Shown here: one piece after another, positions 42,058 to 55,400 of the stretch
Numbering within the stretch: position 1 is the first letter of the stretch
Layout: each line of letters starts with the position of its first letter
From: Anas platyrhynchos
Taxonomy: Eukaryota; Chordata; Aves; Anseriformes; Anatidae
Direction of reading: 5' to 3'
Assembly: GCF_047663525.1 (NCBI RefSeq)
Contig: NC_092587.1
Coordinates: 44,042,501 to 44,106,500 of the forward strand
Length of the DNA stretch: 64,000 bases
Notes under the pieces: generated by a model
Told to the model about the DNA's origin: nothing
The model's database searches: none
What the model saw: the letters and a program-made list of their open reading frames with translations, nothing else
Position numbers and translations under genes: made by a program

Positions 42058-44384
42058 CGAATCAGAAGAACATATCTCACATCTGCAAGAATAGGAAGTG
42101 AAAGCATTGTATATTTTCCAAGAAAAAATTGAATAAATGTGTAGTTTTTGCTAGATTCCAAGCTCCAAATTAAGGCATAATTTCAAGAATCAGTTCAGCT
42201 CAGTCAATCAATATAAAGTTTCATTTCAATGTGATATAAATACAAAATGAAATATGAAAATGAAATGAAAAAATACAATATGAAAATACTACTGTTCTGG
42301 ATTACTTTATATGTGTATACCAATGATTTCTAAAAAAGTTTAATTTTACTGATAAGAAGTGCAGATTCAAGTAGAAAGTAGCCATTCATCATTTTTCTTT
42401 TCCATTTACCTTATTCCTTTAATAAGCTGGGAGTGTCACAGGAGACACAGCGTATGACATGTTTGGAAAATGTATTCAGCAGTTTGGAAACCTGTAGGAT
42501 GCGTAGAATGGAAACTGTGTACCATTGATATTGAAATTGAATATTTGTAGTCATTCAGGCAAACATTCAAGATCTTTTTGGCAAATGTGAACATGTGAAA
42601 AATCACTTCACAATGGCACATTAACTTGACTGTTTCTTTGTTGCAGCACATGTCGCGTGTGTCATCCAACATCTTCCAGTGCTGCATGTTTGGACCACTG
42701 CTGTCTGTCCTGTCCATGGTGAAACAGCAGCTCCTTTCCACTTCAGCTTTATTCTGGAGAAGGAGGAGGCATTCTCCTAGGCTGTCCACTCCACAAACAG
42801 CCTCATTAAAATGCTGGTTTACCCAGCCAAGTCTTTACTTGCAATTCAAGGCTTTGAGAACAAAATATTAGTTTTGACTTCTAACCGGCACCTGCAGCAG
42901 TATGGGTATAGGTTTTGTCAGGGTGAAATAAGAAATGACAGGTGTGTAGCAGTACACCTTGTTGCAGAACTCTAAAGTCCTGTATGGTTTCCTACATCAG
43001 TAAGCAGCGTGGGCAGACGTGGGGTGGTTGAGCTGCTTCCTAATTGCCTGGTGCCTTGGCTCAGGAGAAAATCTTTGATCAGTTCTGGAAAGAAGTACTA
43101 CACAGATGGGAAGAGTGCCACCAGCTGCAGTACTTCAGGAGGAGGAAGACATTTGTGCCACCCTTCCCCCTTGTAGCTTGTGGTATATGAGCAGCAGAGG
43201 ACTGCAAGATCACAGAGGACTGCACTGAGAACACAGATGAGATGCTGAAAAGTTGGTATTCATGGCTCCTTCCCAGACTTTTTGAGGTTGGGAAAACTAT
43301 GCATTTCAGGAGCTGGTAGTCCTTTCCTTCTTGGTGATACCCAGGGAATTATAGAGGTGTGAGGTTTTTTTTGGTGTTGTTCGTATTCCTCCTATAAGCT
43401 TTTTCACTTGGTTCGTCCAGCTCCTATCTGCTGTTTCCTCCTTCCCCCTCATAAATAAACAAACAAACAAGTGTTATGGGCCTTGCAGAGCATTCTAGAA
43501 ACTTCCCTGGCAAGATTTCTCTACATGCAGCCCAGTATTCACAGGATGAGCCTTGGTACCAGCAAAATCACTTGGATATTCCAATTTTTGGTGATGCTTT
43601 CCTAACATGGCTTATGGGTCCTTACCCTGGCTGCTTCACCTGTCAGTAGGACTTATGCGTAGGAATGTGTGGGTGACCAGAAGTAAGCTCTTCCCTGTAG
43701 GATGCTGCCAACTATCTCCTGGGCATATGGGCACCTGAGGTAGGTGGTCAGTGCTGCTCAGCTTTGGTTCACAGGTTCCCTGGGGTTTTGGTCTCTCCTT
43801 AAACTATTCAACCACTTACATCACTGTGTCACCTCTGCCACTGTCCATCTCCTTTGTCCATTCTTTTCTTGCTGTAGGTCTACCCCTGTGTGCTTGACTG
43901 CACACAGACAACTGAGGCAGGATGGGGAGGGTGATACCTATTTTTTGTTCAGTTGGGCAAAGGAATGATAAGAATATCTTCTCTGGTGCTTAATATCTGC
44001 TACAAGCTTCACCTATCTAGGCCAACCACACTGACGTTCAGCACATTTCTTGGCTGAGTTGCTATAGTTCAAAACCTCAATCCAGGGATTCAAAGTAGGC
44101 ACATTTGGTGAGGTAAGGAGGAGGTGGATGTTACATATTTAATAATGTCAGGCTTTGCTTGTATACTGTAGAGAAGAAATGGTTCTTCTCTGGGAGGAGG
44201 AGTGCTGGTGTGTAGCAGATTGCTGGAGACAAGAGAAACAAAGAGCAGGAGGCACCTTCAGATGGGTGAAGTGGATGAGAGGGAGAAGAGGTGAAAGAAA
44301 GAGAAAGCAAAGACAGAACAGACTGATGGGCAGCACTGTTGACACCTATGATACTTTGCAGTCAATATTGATTCAAACAACTGT
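42058..44384. other. Spacer, no gene recognised
   Basis: Unique-looking sequence; short open frames only. Nothing supports a gene. Confidence 0.45.
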
Positions 44385-44935
44385 TGTGGTTTAACCCAGC
44401 CAGCAGCTAAACACCACACAGCCATTTGCTCACCCTCCCCCCTCCCTCTCTGGGATGGGGGAGAGAAACGGGAAAGTGAAGCCTGTGAGCTGAGATAAAG
44501 ACAGTTTATTAAGACAGAAAAATAATACTAACAATAATAATAATAATGATAATAGTACTACTACTAATAATGTGTACGAAACAAGTGATGCACAATGCAA
44601 TTGCTCAGCACCCGCTGACCGATGCCCAGCCTAACCCCTCCACCCCGGCTATCCACCCCTATATATTGTTCAGCATGACACCCTGTGGTATGGAAGACCC
44701 CTTTGGCTAGTTCGGGTCAGCTGTCCTGGGTCTGTCCCCTCCCAGCTCCTGCTGCACCCCCAGCCTGCCCACTGGCAGGACAGAAGGAGAAGCTGAAATG
44801 TCTTGGTGTAAGCAATGCTCTGCAACAACTAAAACATCTGTGTGTTATCAGCACTCTTCTCATCCTAATCCAAAACATAGCACACTACCAGCTACTAGGA
44901 AGAAAATTAACTCTGTCATAACTGAAACCAGGACA
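44385..44935 (-). mobile_element. Avian ERVL-like solo LTR
   Basis: On the minus strand it starts TGTCCTGGTTTCAGTTATGA and ends GGCTGGGTTAAACCACA. This is the highly abundant class III-type (ERVL-like) LTR of birds, with a CAATATATAG TATA region, a CTTAATAAACTG poly(A) region and a degenerate ATT/ATA microsatellite. About 551 bp, no internal region. Flanking 5-mers (ACTGT and ACAGC) do not match, so the insertion is probably not young. Confidence 0.8.
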
Positions 44936-47100
44936 ACAGCAATCCTGAATTGGGTCATTCCAAGTAGGAAATTGGTCATCTTTACAAAAATCAAAGGGAG
45001 CCTACCGTGACATTAATCCAGCAGCGGGTATCTTGAGAATCCAAGAAATCCTGGCATAAATTGCCTTCAAGTATGGCAAATGGAAAGGAGGAAAAAGGAC
45101 ATAGAAAAAGGAAGTATGGTTTCCTTGTGGGAACAGAATCCTGTCAAATGCAGAAGCATAAGCAGAACTGGAGTAAAATCTTCCTCTATGCAGTTAAAAT
45201 GATGTACAAAGCCTTTTTGTTCTGTACTGCTGGATAAGGGTCGGATTTTCCATCCCATGGAACCAGAACCCAAAATTCTTCCAAATGTCATTCTGTGCTC
45301 AGGGAATCCACTCTTTGGTAAAACTGGAAAGCACACAAAAGGGCAGGGGAAGCACAGGCTGGTTGTGTGTCTCTGCGTGCTGTTCCTGTGGGAAAGACAG
45401 TGCTTCAAGAGAACAAAAGGGTGCTAAAACCGCTTCTTTAAAATGCGCAGATTTCTTCTTTGTCTTAAGTAAATTCCCATTTCCTTTGACATCAGGTTGG
45501 TAGACCCATGCCTGAGGAATGACTTCAGCTTCCTCTTTCTCAGCTCTCCATCTAATTTAGAACAATGTGTCTAGTAAGGCATCTAACAAACCTTGGTGAC
45601 TAATGTTTTTGTTTTCTTATGCTTGTGACTGCCTGGTGAACTCCCAAAAGAAAACTGGTTTATGCTTGCTGGGATTTACTTAGTGAACCTTCTGGTGCTG
45701 ATTCCAGCTGTTTTTTCCATCTCTTTCCATGGCATTTACCTTTCTCTCCCAGAAAATATGTAATACGCACCTGTGTCTATTAGGGAGAATATTTTGCAGG
45801 CAATAAATGGTAGAGAGATAATAATTGTTTGTCTGCAAAATCCAATAACAGAGTTTGAATTCAGAATCTCTTCATCTAATAAATAATAACAATAATAATA
45901 ACAACAACAATAATAATAAATTTAATAATATTTAATAATAAATAAAAGTTTCTAATTTAAATATTTAATAATAAATACAAGTTTCTAAGGGTACGGGTCA
46001 TATGCAAATCAAAGTGTTAAGCTATTTGGTAAAGTACTTGCTAATATCAGTGATGGTAGTCATAGTTCTGAGGAAAGGAGGAACTTTCACACTTCATCTC
46101 ATGCCAGGATGTTCCTATACAGTTGTTAACTATTTGACTGTGCTCGGCCCATATTAATTGTTCTTGTGTGGCTAATGATAGCACAGAAAATTAGTGAATG
46201 ATAACTCTCATGTGGAGCTCTTAATTAGGCAAAGAGTGGGTTTCCTGCATAATCTGTGCAAATGAGAATGTGTTACTGATGGATGGGAGGTAGGAAGACT
46301 CCTGAAATACTTGCCCCTAGTGTGGGTTGAGTGAAGGATTTTGCCTGATGAAGGGCATGGTGCTGGGTTGTCCTGAGTGCTGCCTGCGCATATTATCCTG
46401 TTCCACACAGGGTGAGAGGCCACTCCTTGCTGGGAGCTCTGCTAGAGCCTCCTTTCCTATGTGGAGATCCCTCCTGCTGGGCTGTCTGTGTGGAGCTTGG
46501 AGCTGCAGGTGTAGCTACCATGTGAAGCAATAGAGTGAGCATGCAGGCCTAAAACTCAAGGGAACTGAGGAGGAAACAGCTGGGGAAAATGGGGAGGAGA
46601 GGGAGCAGTGGGGGCTAGTGCTGTGCAAGCAGGTCAGTGCCCTGCTGTCACTCAGTCCTGAGCCTGATCACTGATCATCAGGCTGTCCTCTCTGAGGCTA
46701 TTGTGGCTATTTGCTGTGAGGGACAGGCTCAGTAATCCAATAAGAAAGGGGTGAATGATGCTGTATGTGAGGTGGACACCACAGCACTCTGTGTCTTGAC
46801 GCAGCAGAAGGAAGACCTGATGTCCTTGCCCAAGTGTGCCAGGGTCCCAGCATGGAAATCTTATCACAGTGATCTTTGAGGCTGCTGCATCCCAATTTTC
46901 ATCCAGAAAACAACTGTACACCCCCTTAACAGTAACATCCGTGGGTAACAAATACCCTAACATCTCTGGCCACGGGCTAGGGCCCTCCTACCCGTTTTTT
47001 CTCATCAGAGTGATGCAGCCCCCGGTGGTGGCATCCACCGCCATTCCGGCCAATGGGGAGCAACACTGCATGGGCTCAACCCCGTTAGGCAATTATCCAC
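44936..47100. other. Spacer, no gene recognised
   Basis: (AAT/AAC)n-type simple repeat at 45,878-45,985. A CCAAT word in GC-richer sequence at about 47,050 precedes the H2B relic. No intact gene. Confidence 0.45.
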
Positions 47101-47154
47101 CTCTGTTTGGATTTAACCTCCTGGTTCCACGCATCGTGGGCGGGGGGCTCTCCT

Positions 47155-47266
47155 CGAGTGGCGCCTGTGCCAGCTGAACTGGCCGAGCACACTGTCAAGG
47201 CCACCAAGCTCAGGTACATCACTCCCATATCGATCCTTTGTGACTCCCGTGGCTCTTTTCAGAGCC
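47155..47266 (+). pseudogene. Decayed H2B 3' end with an intact stem-loop
   Basis: GAACTGGCCGAGCACACTGTC (47,176-47,196) and CACCAAG...TACATCA align with the H2B codons for [20 protein letters not shown], with deletions. Thirty bases on, a perfect histone stem-loop GGCTCTTTTCAGAGCC stands at 47,251-47,266, followed by ACCCACTTTTTCA as after real H2B genes. The U7-pairing element is not recognisable. Upstream, CGCATCGTGGGCGG (about 47,130) may be the ERIAGE codons. It cannot encode H2B. Confidence 0.75.
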
Positions 47267-48063
47267 ACCCACTTTTTCATTTGAAAGGCTTTGTCAGTGC
47301 TCTCTGTCCTGTAAACCTAGCTTGCATTATTTGTTTTGAGACCAACTTAAGTATATTTTTTCATTCTGTTGCAGTTTTCCCACTGAAGATGAGATCTGTT
47401 ATTTGACCTTATAAAACATACGGTGCCTAGAAAACCCGGGAAAGCCCGTCAGGGGGCAGTAGAGACTAGGACATCACAAAAAGTAACACAGATCTCACCC
47501 ATCTGAATATTCCACGCTAAAATAATTCATGGTCTTGCATTAAAAACCTTAGAATAGAGAAATATTATGAAATACCTAATAATAACCTCTAACATATGTT
47601 TTAAGTATAAGATAAATGTTCTCTTTGTGGATTTGTTAAATATGTCAAAGGACATAAGTGTATTTGGTTATGTACATTACTGCTAAAGTAAAGCCGATAA
47701 TACAGGAGCAAGAACAAAGGACTGAGCATCGACACGACTTTCCCTTTCTGTCCTTGCACACAGCAGGGATGCTCATTGAGCAGTGTCACACATGTGCAAG
47801 AATTGCCACAAGTAAGTAAGTGTAGCCCAGAAGAGTGCAGTAAAGGGTGGTGGTAAAGAAGCTACTGAAATCAAGTTATGACTATGGCATAGAAAGCAGT
47901 AAGTTTGTGTGCATTAAACAAAGTGTCAGGAATAGGAGATAAAAACCACAGGTATAACACAAGGACTATTAAGTCATCTACACAGAAGATGTATTTAAGA
48001 TCGGAGAATGTGCCCTTAGTAATATTTAACGGAAATTAAAGCCCTTTCAGTGAAAAGGTGGGT
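47267..48063. other. AT-rich spacer before H2B copy 3
   Basis: No gene or named repeat. The downstream element expected for H2B copy 3 (minus strand, about 48,045) reads GAAAGGGCTTT, a poor match to AAAGAGCTG. Confidence 0.5.
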
Positions 48064-48079
48064 GGCTCTTAAAAGAGCC
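48064..48079 (-). terminator. Histone stem-loop, H2B copy 3
   Basis: Minus-strand GGCTCTTTTAAGAGCC. Homology with copy 2 stops a few bases beyond it, and both the AATAAA and a good downstream element are missing, unlike copies 1, 2 and 4. Confidence 0.9.
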
Positions 48080-48108
48080 TTTGGGTTAAAAACAGGATCC
48101 GCGGCGCT

Positions 48109-49220
<1,112 letters not shown>

Positions 49221-49255
49221 ACATATTTATAATACATTTGGAAACATCCACAAAA

Positions 49256-49295
49256 GGCTCTTTTCAGAGCCACCCACAAAATTCACAAAGAGTTG
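49256..49295 (+). terminator. Histone 3' end signal, H2A copy 3
   Basis: Stem-loop GGCTCTTTTCAGAGCC at 49,256-49,271 and a diverged downstream element AAAGAGTTG at 49,287-49,295. Confidence 0.9.
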
Positions 49296-50091
49296 AGTCA
49301 TGCTTTGTAGTTCTGGTTTTTCTAATGAATGGTGATGCAAATGTGTAAATTGTTTCTTGTTAGTGTTTCTCTTACCTCTACCTGCCTGTCTGGGTGGTAA
49401 TAGTTACTTTTGTGACTTTTTTTTTTTTATGTTGGGTGGGGTGGGAGAACAGATCTTTCATGGTGTTTTGTTTGTTTTTTTGTTTTTGATGTATGTCTCA
49501 CCAAATGTACTTGGTGTTGCTGTAAAGTCTCATTATAGCTGCAACTACAGGGTAATACATTAAATCGCTGCATTTTTCTTTATTATTTTTTCCCTGATTT
49601 ACCTGTCAAAGTGAGGGCTGAGTCGTTCAGCCTGGGTGCTGCATGAGCTCTAGTAGGGCTGTCGTATTTCCACCCATCTGGCACCAGGGTCCCACAGCCT
49701 TGGATGGCTGCGTGTGCCGGGGTAGGGAGCCTCATGGGCAATGCGTTTTCAAGCGGAGGAGGAAAGGAAAGCAAAACAATAACAAAATAAAAACATATCA
49801 AACAATAGCATGCAGTCCTGGTGTTTCCCCTGAACTAGCTTTTTCCCGGGGGAAGGGTTATAATTCCCTGCCTCGGGCCCCTTGGTGCTTTCCCTTTTAT
49901 CGGCTCATTAACGCTGTTACGTGGGGGAGTGCCCGTAGCTTGGCGGAGCTGGCCGGGGCGGAGGAAGGTTGTGGCCGTTCCGCTGTCCCCGCCGCTTTCA
50001 GTTTCGGTTTTCCACTGCTCTCGGCCCGGTGCGCTGCTTCTTGCCCAGAACGCGCGGGGAGCTCCAAGCTCCCGGCCGGCTTCGGGAGCGG
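49296..50091. other. Spacer ending in a GC-rich, promoter-like segment
   Basis: 49,910-50,091 is GC-rich with CpGs and an IRF/ISRE-like word (GGAAAACCGAAACT on the minus strand, about 50,001-50,014). It continues beyond the LTR insertion at 50,776-51,000. No gene is identified. Confidence 0.35.
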
Positions 50092-50770
50092 TGTGGTGGT
50101 TTTACCGTGCTAGGCAGCTAAACACCACAACCGCTCTCTCACTCCTCCTCCTTAGATGAGGAGGGGAAGAAATAAAGTAAAGAACACACGGGTTAAGATA
50201 AGGATAATTTAATTAAAGGGAAAAATAATAACTATTATTATTAAGGGAAGATTATTAACTAAATGATTTAACTAAAGAGGAAAAAAAAGGTAAAGGGGAA
50301 TAGGGAAAAAAGGAAAAAAAAAAACTGACAAAATAAATAAAGGCTATGTGGAAGTGCAGAGGAAAGAAATTAGTCTCTACTTTCCACAAATGAGCAATGC
50401 TTGACCACGTCCTTGAAGCAGGGGCCTCAAAGCACGTAGCTGGTGTTCGGGAAGAGGACTGATGTTTTCACAATGAGAGCCCATCCCTCCCTTCTTCCTC
50501 CTGTTTCCACCTTTTATTGCTGAGTGTGACACCACATGGTATGGAATATCCATTTGGTTGGTATAGGTCAGCTGCCCTGGTGATGTTTCTTTTCTCACTT
50601 TTTTGCCCACCCCCTAGGAGGGTTAGAGAGAGTCCTGATGCTGTGCCAGCACTGCTCAGCAGCAGACACAACACTGGTGTGATAACACTGCTGTTCCAGC
50701 TACAAGTGCAAAACACAGCACTGTATGGGCTGCTACAGGAAAACTTAATATCCCAGCCAGACCCAGTACA
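50092..50770 (-). mobile_element. Avian ERV solo LTR with 5-bp target-site duplication
   Basis: Minus strand starts TGTACTGGGTCTGGCTGGGA and ends GGTAAAACCACCACA, 679 bp. It has an AATAAAAGG TATA/poly(A)-like region and a shared design with the LTR at 44,385 (GGGCAGCTGACC, ATTCCATACCATGTG). The direct repeat AGCGG flanks it exactly (50,087-50,091 and 50,771-50,775), as expected for an ERVL-like integration. Intact duplication suggests a fairly recent insertion. No internal region. Confidence 0.85.
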
Positions 50771-50775
50771 AGCGG

Positions 50776-51446
50776 CTCGAAGAAAGGCTGTCGGGCTTCC
50801 AGCGGGATGTGATGCGCTTTTACGGCCACTTCAGTGTTTTGCGTTGTGTTGCTCTGTTTGCCTCCGGCGTCTTTCTCTTGGCTTCAGCGAGGCTCCTCAG
50901 ATTTCCCTTCCTCTGCCCCCGGTACTTCCCAAGAAAGATGTGCACTAACATATCTATACATCTGGTGTTTATTGAGTTTAGTTTTCTTTAAATCGACTCG
51001 GGAATAAATTTTCCCAGCCCGGGGGAGGAAAGTCTTCACTCTCCATCCGTTTGTTCCACGCTGTGAAACTGTCTTTGTGTCAGCCACTGAGGATTGCAGC
51101 AGAAATGCAGGAGAGGCCCTTTGAACCCCCCTAAGTACACCTGGATCATCCCGATGTTGAGAATCTCCCGATGAGAGAATCTTAATTCTAGCTCCTAGAC
51201 CATAGAGACTTTCAGAAGAACAACTTTTGGGATTTTTTTTACCTTATAAATGAGTACTCTGGGATCAAAAGTTCAAATGCAAAGGTATGGAAGATACTAT
51301 ATTATTCTTGTAAATGTCCCTCTTAGTTCCCTGTTGCAGATTTTTTTTTTTTTTTGCATTATATACCTGTAGTTTCCAATCATATGTTCGGAAAACAGAG
51401 CCTTAAAAACAGTAAATAAGCCTGTAGGGCTCTGTTAGGTCTGAAC
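50776..51446. other. Right part of the split GC-rich segment, then AT-rich spacer
   Basis: 50,776-50,945 has an open frame with a Leu/Ala/Val-rich stretch (FASGVFLLASARLLR). I do not recognise a protein and do not call a gene. Confidence 0.3.
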
Positions 51447-52047
51447 TGTGAAGGGTGGCAGGCCTCAAATGCATTTTGTACAGCCGGACACTTCCATGGA
51501 GATGCTTCATAAAAGTGAACTTCCAGAACTGGGTAAGTGGATGGATTTTTGTTTTTTATTTTTGAAAACGTATCTTATAAGGTGTGGGAATAGAAATGTT
51601 GTTTTTGCAGAGTTACATTGTTTAGAGGAAAGGAATGTGGTATTGAGATATGCTTACAGTGATAAGAAAACTTAGCAGGCGACCTTGTAAAATGCAGACA
51701 ACCAGACTCAGAGCAAATAGGTGAAAATCACGGTGCTAAGTCAAGTCAGATAAGTGAAGAAACATTACTTTAAACAGTAAAAATGTCAAAAGAAATTTGA
51801 AATTTAACAGGCTGGCAACTGAAGGTCATGCATTGTCTCTGAAGCATCAGATAGATTGTGAACCTGGATTACCCACGCAGTGGGGAAACAGGGGAGGGTC
51901 CTGTCATCAAAAAGTATATAAACTTTGTTTTGGAACTAGTAGGCGCGCTCCTGCTTGTGGGGCGCCCGCCATTGCCATCGCGAATAAATTACTACTTCAC
52001 TGAGATCCTCGCCTGAGCCTGTTATTGGCTACGGAGTGTTTCTCACA
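51447..52047 (+). mobile_element. Solo or single LTR of another endogenous retrovirus, about 601 bp
   Basis: Begins TGTGAAGGG and ends TTTCTCACA, with inverted TGTGA/TCACA termini. TATATAAA at 51,915-51,922 and poly(A) signal AATAAA at 51,983-51,988 define U3-R-U5. No matching target duplication is seen; the 3' side runs into GC-rich sequence that could be a remnant of the element or host DNA. No second LTR in the window. A fossil. Confidence 0.65.
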
Positions 52048-52450
52048 AAGGTGATCATGAACACTCAGCGCCTCGCCTAAAAGGCCCGGAGAAATTATCG
52101 ATCGCTTCCTTACCGTCACCTTGGTTATTGAAAAGGCAAAAAGGAGGAGGAAAGACCGAGGAGGATTGAATGCCTGCCACCAGGAGTCACGGAGGACTCA
52201 GCACCCCGGGCGAGCCGGGGCTGCGGGCGGCCTGGCCCCGCTCCGGGGCCGTGAGGACCGGTCCGGCCCCGGAGCGGAGGGGGCTGGAGGCCGCCAGGGA
52301 CGAGCCTGAGGAGCCAGAAGGGCACGGGGAGGACAAACGGGGAGGGACTCGGGGCCCAAGCCTCCGAAAAGCCCAGGGTTGCAAGAGACGCCTGGGAAGG
52401 ATAAGAAAAGGGTCGGGGAGTTCAGCTAAATGCAAAGAAAAAGTGTAAAT
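52048..52450. other. GC-rich segment after the LTR with a 13-bp hairpin
   Basis: Perfect arms CCGCTCCGGGGCC (52,238-52,250) and GGCCCCGGAGCGG (52,265-52,277) around a 14-nt loop. Short open frames on both strands are GC-driven. Whether the segment belongs to the neighbouring element or to the host is unresolved. Confidence 0.4.
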
Positions 52451-55400
52451 AACCCCCTGTTGTTCTGAAGCTTCCTGATGTCCACTGTTCCTTAAGCCCT
52501 GAACCATTCCCTCCTGAGACATCCGTTCTGTCATGCAAATGTTCCCAAGTGGAAAATAATGCGAAATTAAAGAGCTGTTGAAGACTCTTCTGCCTTCATG
52601 GTGTTGTCAGAAGGGTTAATTGTTCTGATTGTTTTTATCAGCATTTTAGACCACGTCAATGTCTGATTTTTATCCATATCAACACATATTGATACGTAAT
52701 TAACGGTATTGATATGTAATTGACGGTTGCTATTATAAACGTGCAGTACAACACACGCCGTCTTTTCCATGGGGTTTTGTGACATTTAAGTAGCTGTATA
52801 AGACTAAAACTGCTCTAACTTAGGTAACTGGCCTGCTCTTTTCTCCAAGACCTAATTGTGCATTACAACCATGTGACCAGCTCTGTTCTTCCATGGGCTT
52901 TGTATCAGTGATTTCAAACAGCAGACTTTACGAGTTTCTCCGTACAGGCAGTGAAACAGATTCGAATACATTGTCTGAGCTTCTTGAGCCAGCTCGGCTC
53001 TGTCCAGGCAGCCTTTATTTGCCTGCGGTGCTGTTAGACTGGTCTTGTGCAGAGCACAGCAAGAGCTGTTCTATCCAAGGAACTATTCTGATGTGTAGAA
53101 AGACTGGGGATATCTCATTCCTATGGTAATGATCTCTTTTCTGTGAGGAATGATTTATTTTTTTTAATAGTCTTTCTGTGATACAAGGTTATAAGAAAAA
53201 ACAACAACAACAAAACACAGAACAACAACAAAAAACCACTGGCATCGCAGTGGTTGCTACTTGCTGCAAAAGGAAAAGTGAATGCACACAAGAGAAGTAT
53301 GCATTTCTTCATGTCTCTGATGCTGCACAATGGTAGTGCACATGTTTGTGTTTGTCAAAAATAAACAGAATTAACTTTTTGGTTAAAGTTCAACATCATT
53401 TTTTACAAGGAATATTTTTGAAACCTCTCTGATGGAAGCAGGAGGAGGGGTCATGAAGTACAAGTAAATTGCATCCACAAAATTATAGTAATAGTAATAA
53501 AGAGTAATAGTAATAAAAACGATAATGCAGCAGATGACTTCCAGAGGTTGTTTTGAACCTATGTAGGCCTCTGTTTCTGTGACCCCTGTTGCCAAGCACA
53601 GAGCTGCTCTGCTCTTTATGTTTCTTCTCTCCTTGTATGTATGTGAACAAGAGGCATTCCCAGATGGATTCCTCTCTACTTCCAGGCATTTTATGCAGTG
53701 AGATTTGTGTCATGTCTTGAGTTGCCCTGTGTTTAGATACAGCACAACCTAGAGATCACATTTTTGGTGCTGAGGACTCCATATTTTCATTTAAAATCTG
53801 AACTAGTCATATTTTCATTATTGATTAAAAGCATTAAATCAAAGTATAAATAAGTCCAAATATTTTTCAATTCCTCCTGCTAATAATTTCTCTCTTAATG
53901 CTAGTTATTTTGAAATATACTCTTTCTTCATAAAACTGGAAAACAAAGACTCTGAGAAAGTGGCTAGACTAAAATATCAATAATTGTCACTATTTTTAGT
54001 AATAAATAGTCTCTGGCTACTAGGACAAACAACATGATAAGTAGGTGACCAAATATTAACTTACTCAAAAACAAACAAACAAACAAACAAAAAACATAAA
54101 GTAGTATAAAATTGTTATATCAGGCATGTGTTTTGTTCTGGTTTTGGATCAGGTTTATGACATCAATCATTTTATTTATCATTTCTGAAATTTATTCCAA
54201 TTTTTTTTTTTTGCCCCATCAAGTAATCAGAGAAGCATAGTTTTTCGAGGTGGTTTATTTACCTTTAGCAAAAAAAAAAAAAAAAAAAAAAAGTATATTT
54301 TTATTTCATTTTGCTTAACCCATAATGTTTGATAAATATAAAATTTACTGAGGGTACACTGATCTAGAGAAGGTATGTATTTCCCAAAATGCTACAAACT
54401 CTACTAGTCTATTGAAAAGAAAAAAAAAAAAAGAGAATGGCATTTTTTGACTGTTTAGATTGTTCTCTTTACAGATCATTGTGGCTGATAATGCACTACA
54501 GGCATAAATAACAGCATAACTCTGACCATTTCATATAGAAGGTACTAATTAAAAAAAAAAAAAAAGTATTTTTACAACGTTCGTGTAAACAAAAATAAAT
54601 ATACCCTGTATTTCTGTTGCTGTGAATAGAGAGATGTTTTGAAGACAGGCACAGACAGTAGAAAAAATACAGTATAAATGACCTGATTAAAGATCACGGT
54701 TTATAGCAATTCCTAGGATGATGTATTTGAAGATTATGCCACACTACAGTTCCTGGGCAATATAATCTGAGAAAAATGTCTCATATAAGACAAAGAAAAT
54801 TACTTTGAACTGAATAGTAAATATTAAATGACATGAAAGATGTATGAATGCACTATCATGTGATTTTATATTCACGCTATTGTCTTGATTAATTTTCACT
54901 GTTCATACTCCTGTGGAATTAAATCGTTATGTTTGCTATTCTTGCCTAGCCTAAATCCTACTGCTACTGCTGGTAGTGAAAAAGCAAGTACACATTTTCC
55001 ACAGTAGTTGGGTTTTGTCTCAGTGACTTGGGTCTCAGCACTAGGATACAATTTCTGAAAGAAAGAACAATTTCTGGATTACAGATAGATCTGAGGATGC
55101 ATGTGTGCAGATTGAAATGCTTCGTTCACATTATAGCCCAACAACGTTTCTGAGATTTAAATATTGTACAAAGATTGGAAGAAGAAATCATAAACAATAG
55201 TTTATCTGGAGACAAATTTCAGGACTCTAGCAAGAACTGCACATACTGAAACAGTTTTATTGCATATACTGAACAGTCTTAAAATAGAGTAAACAGAGAG
55301 AATGATCACACAAAATTTATGTGAAAGCTACATAGATAAAGCAGCCAGCATACAAAAACAGGAAAAGTTGTAATAATGCTTGTGGATTCCCGAGTTAGTG

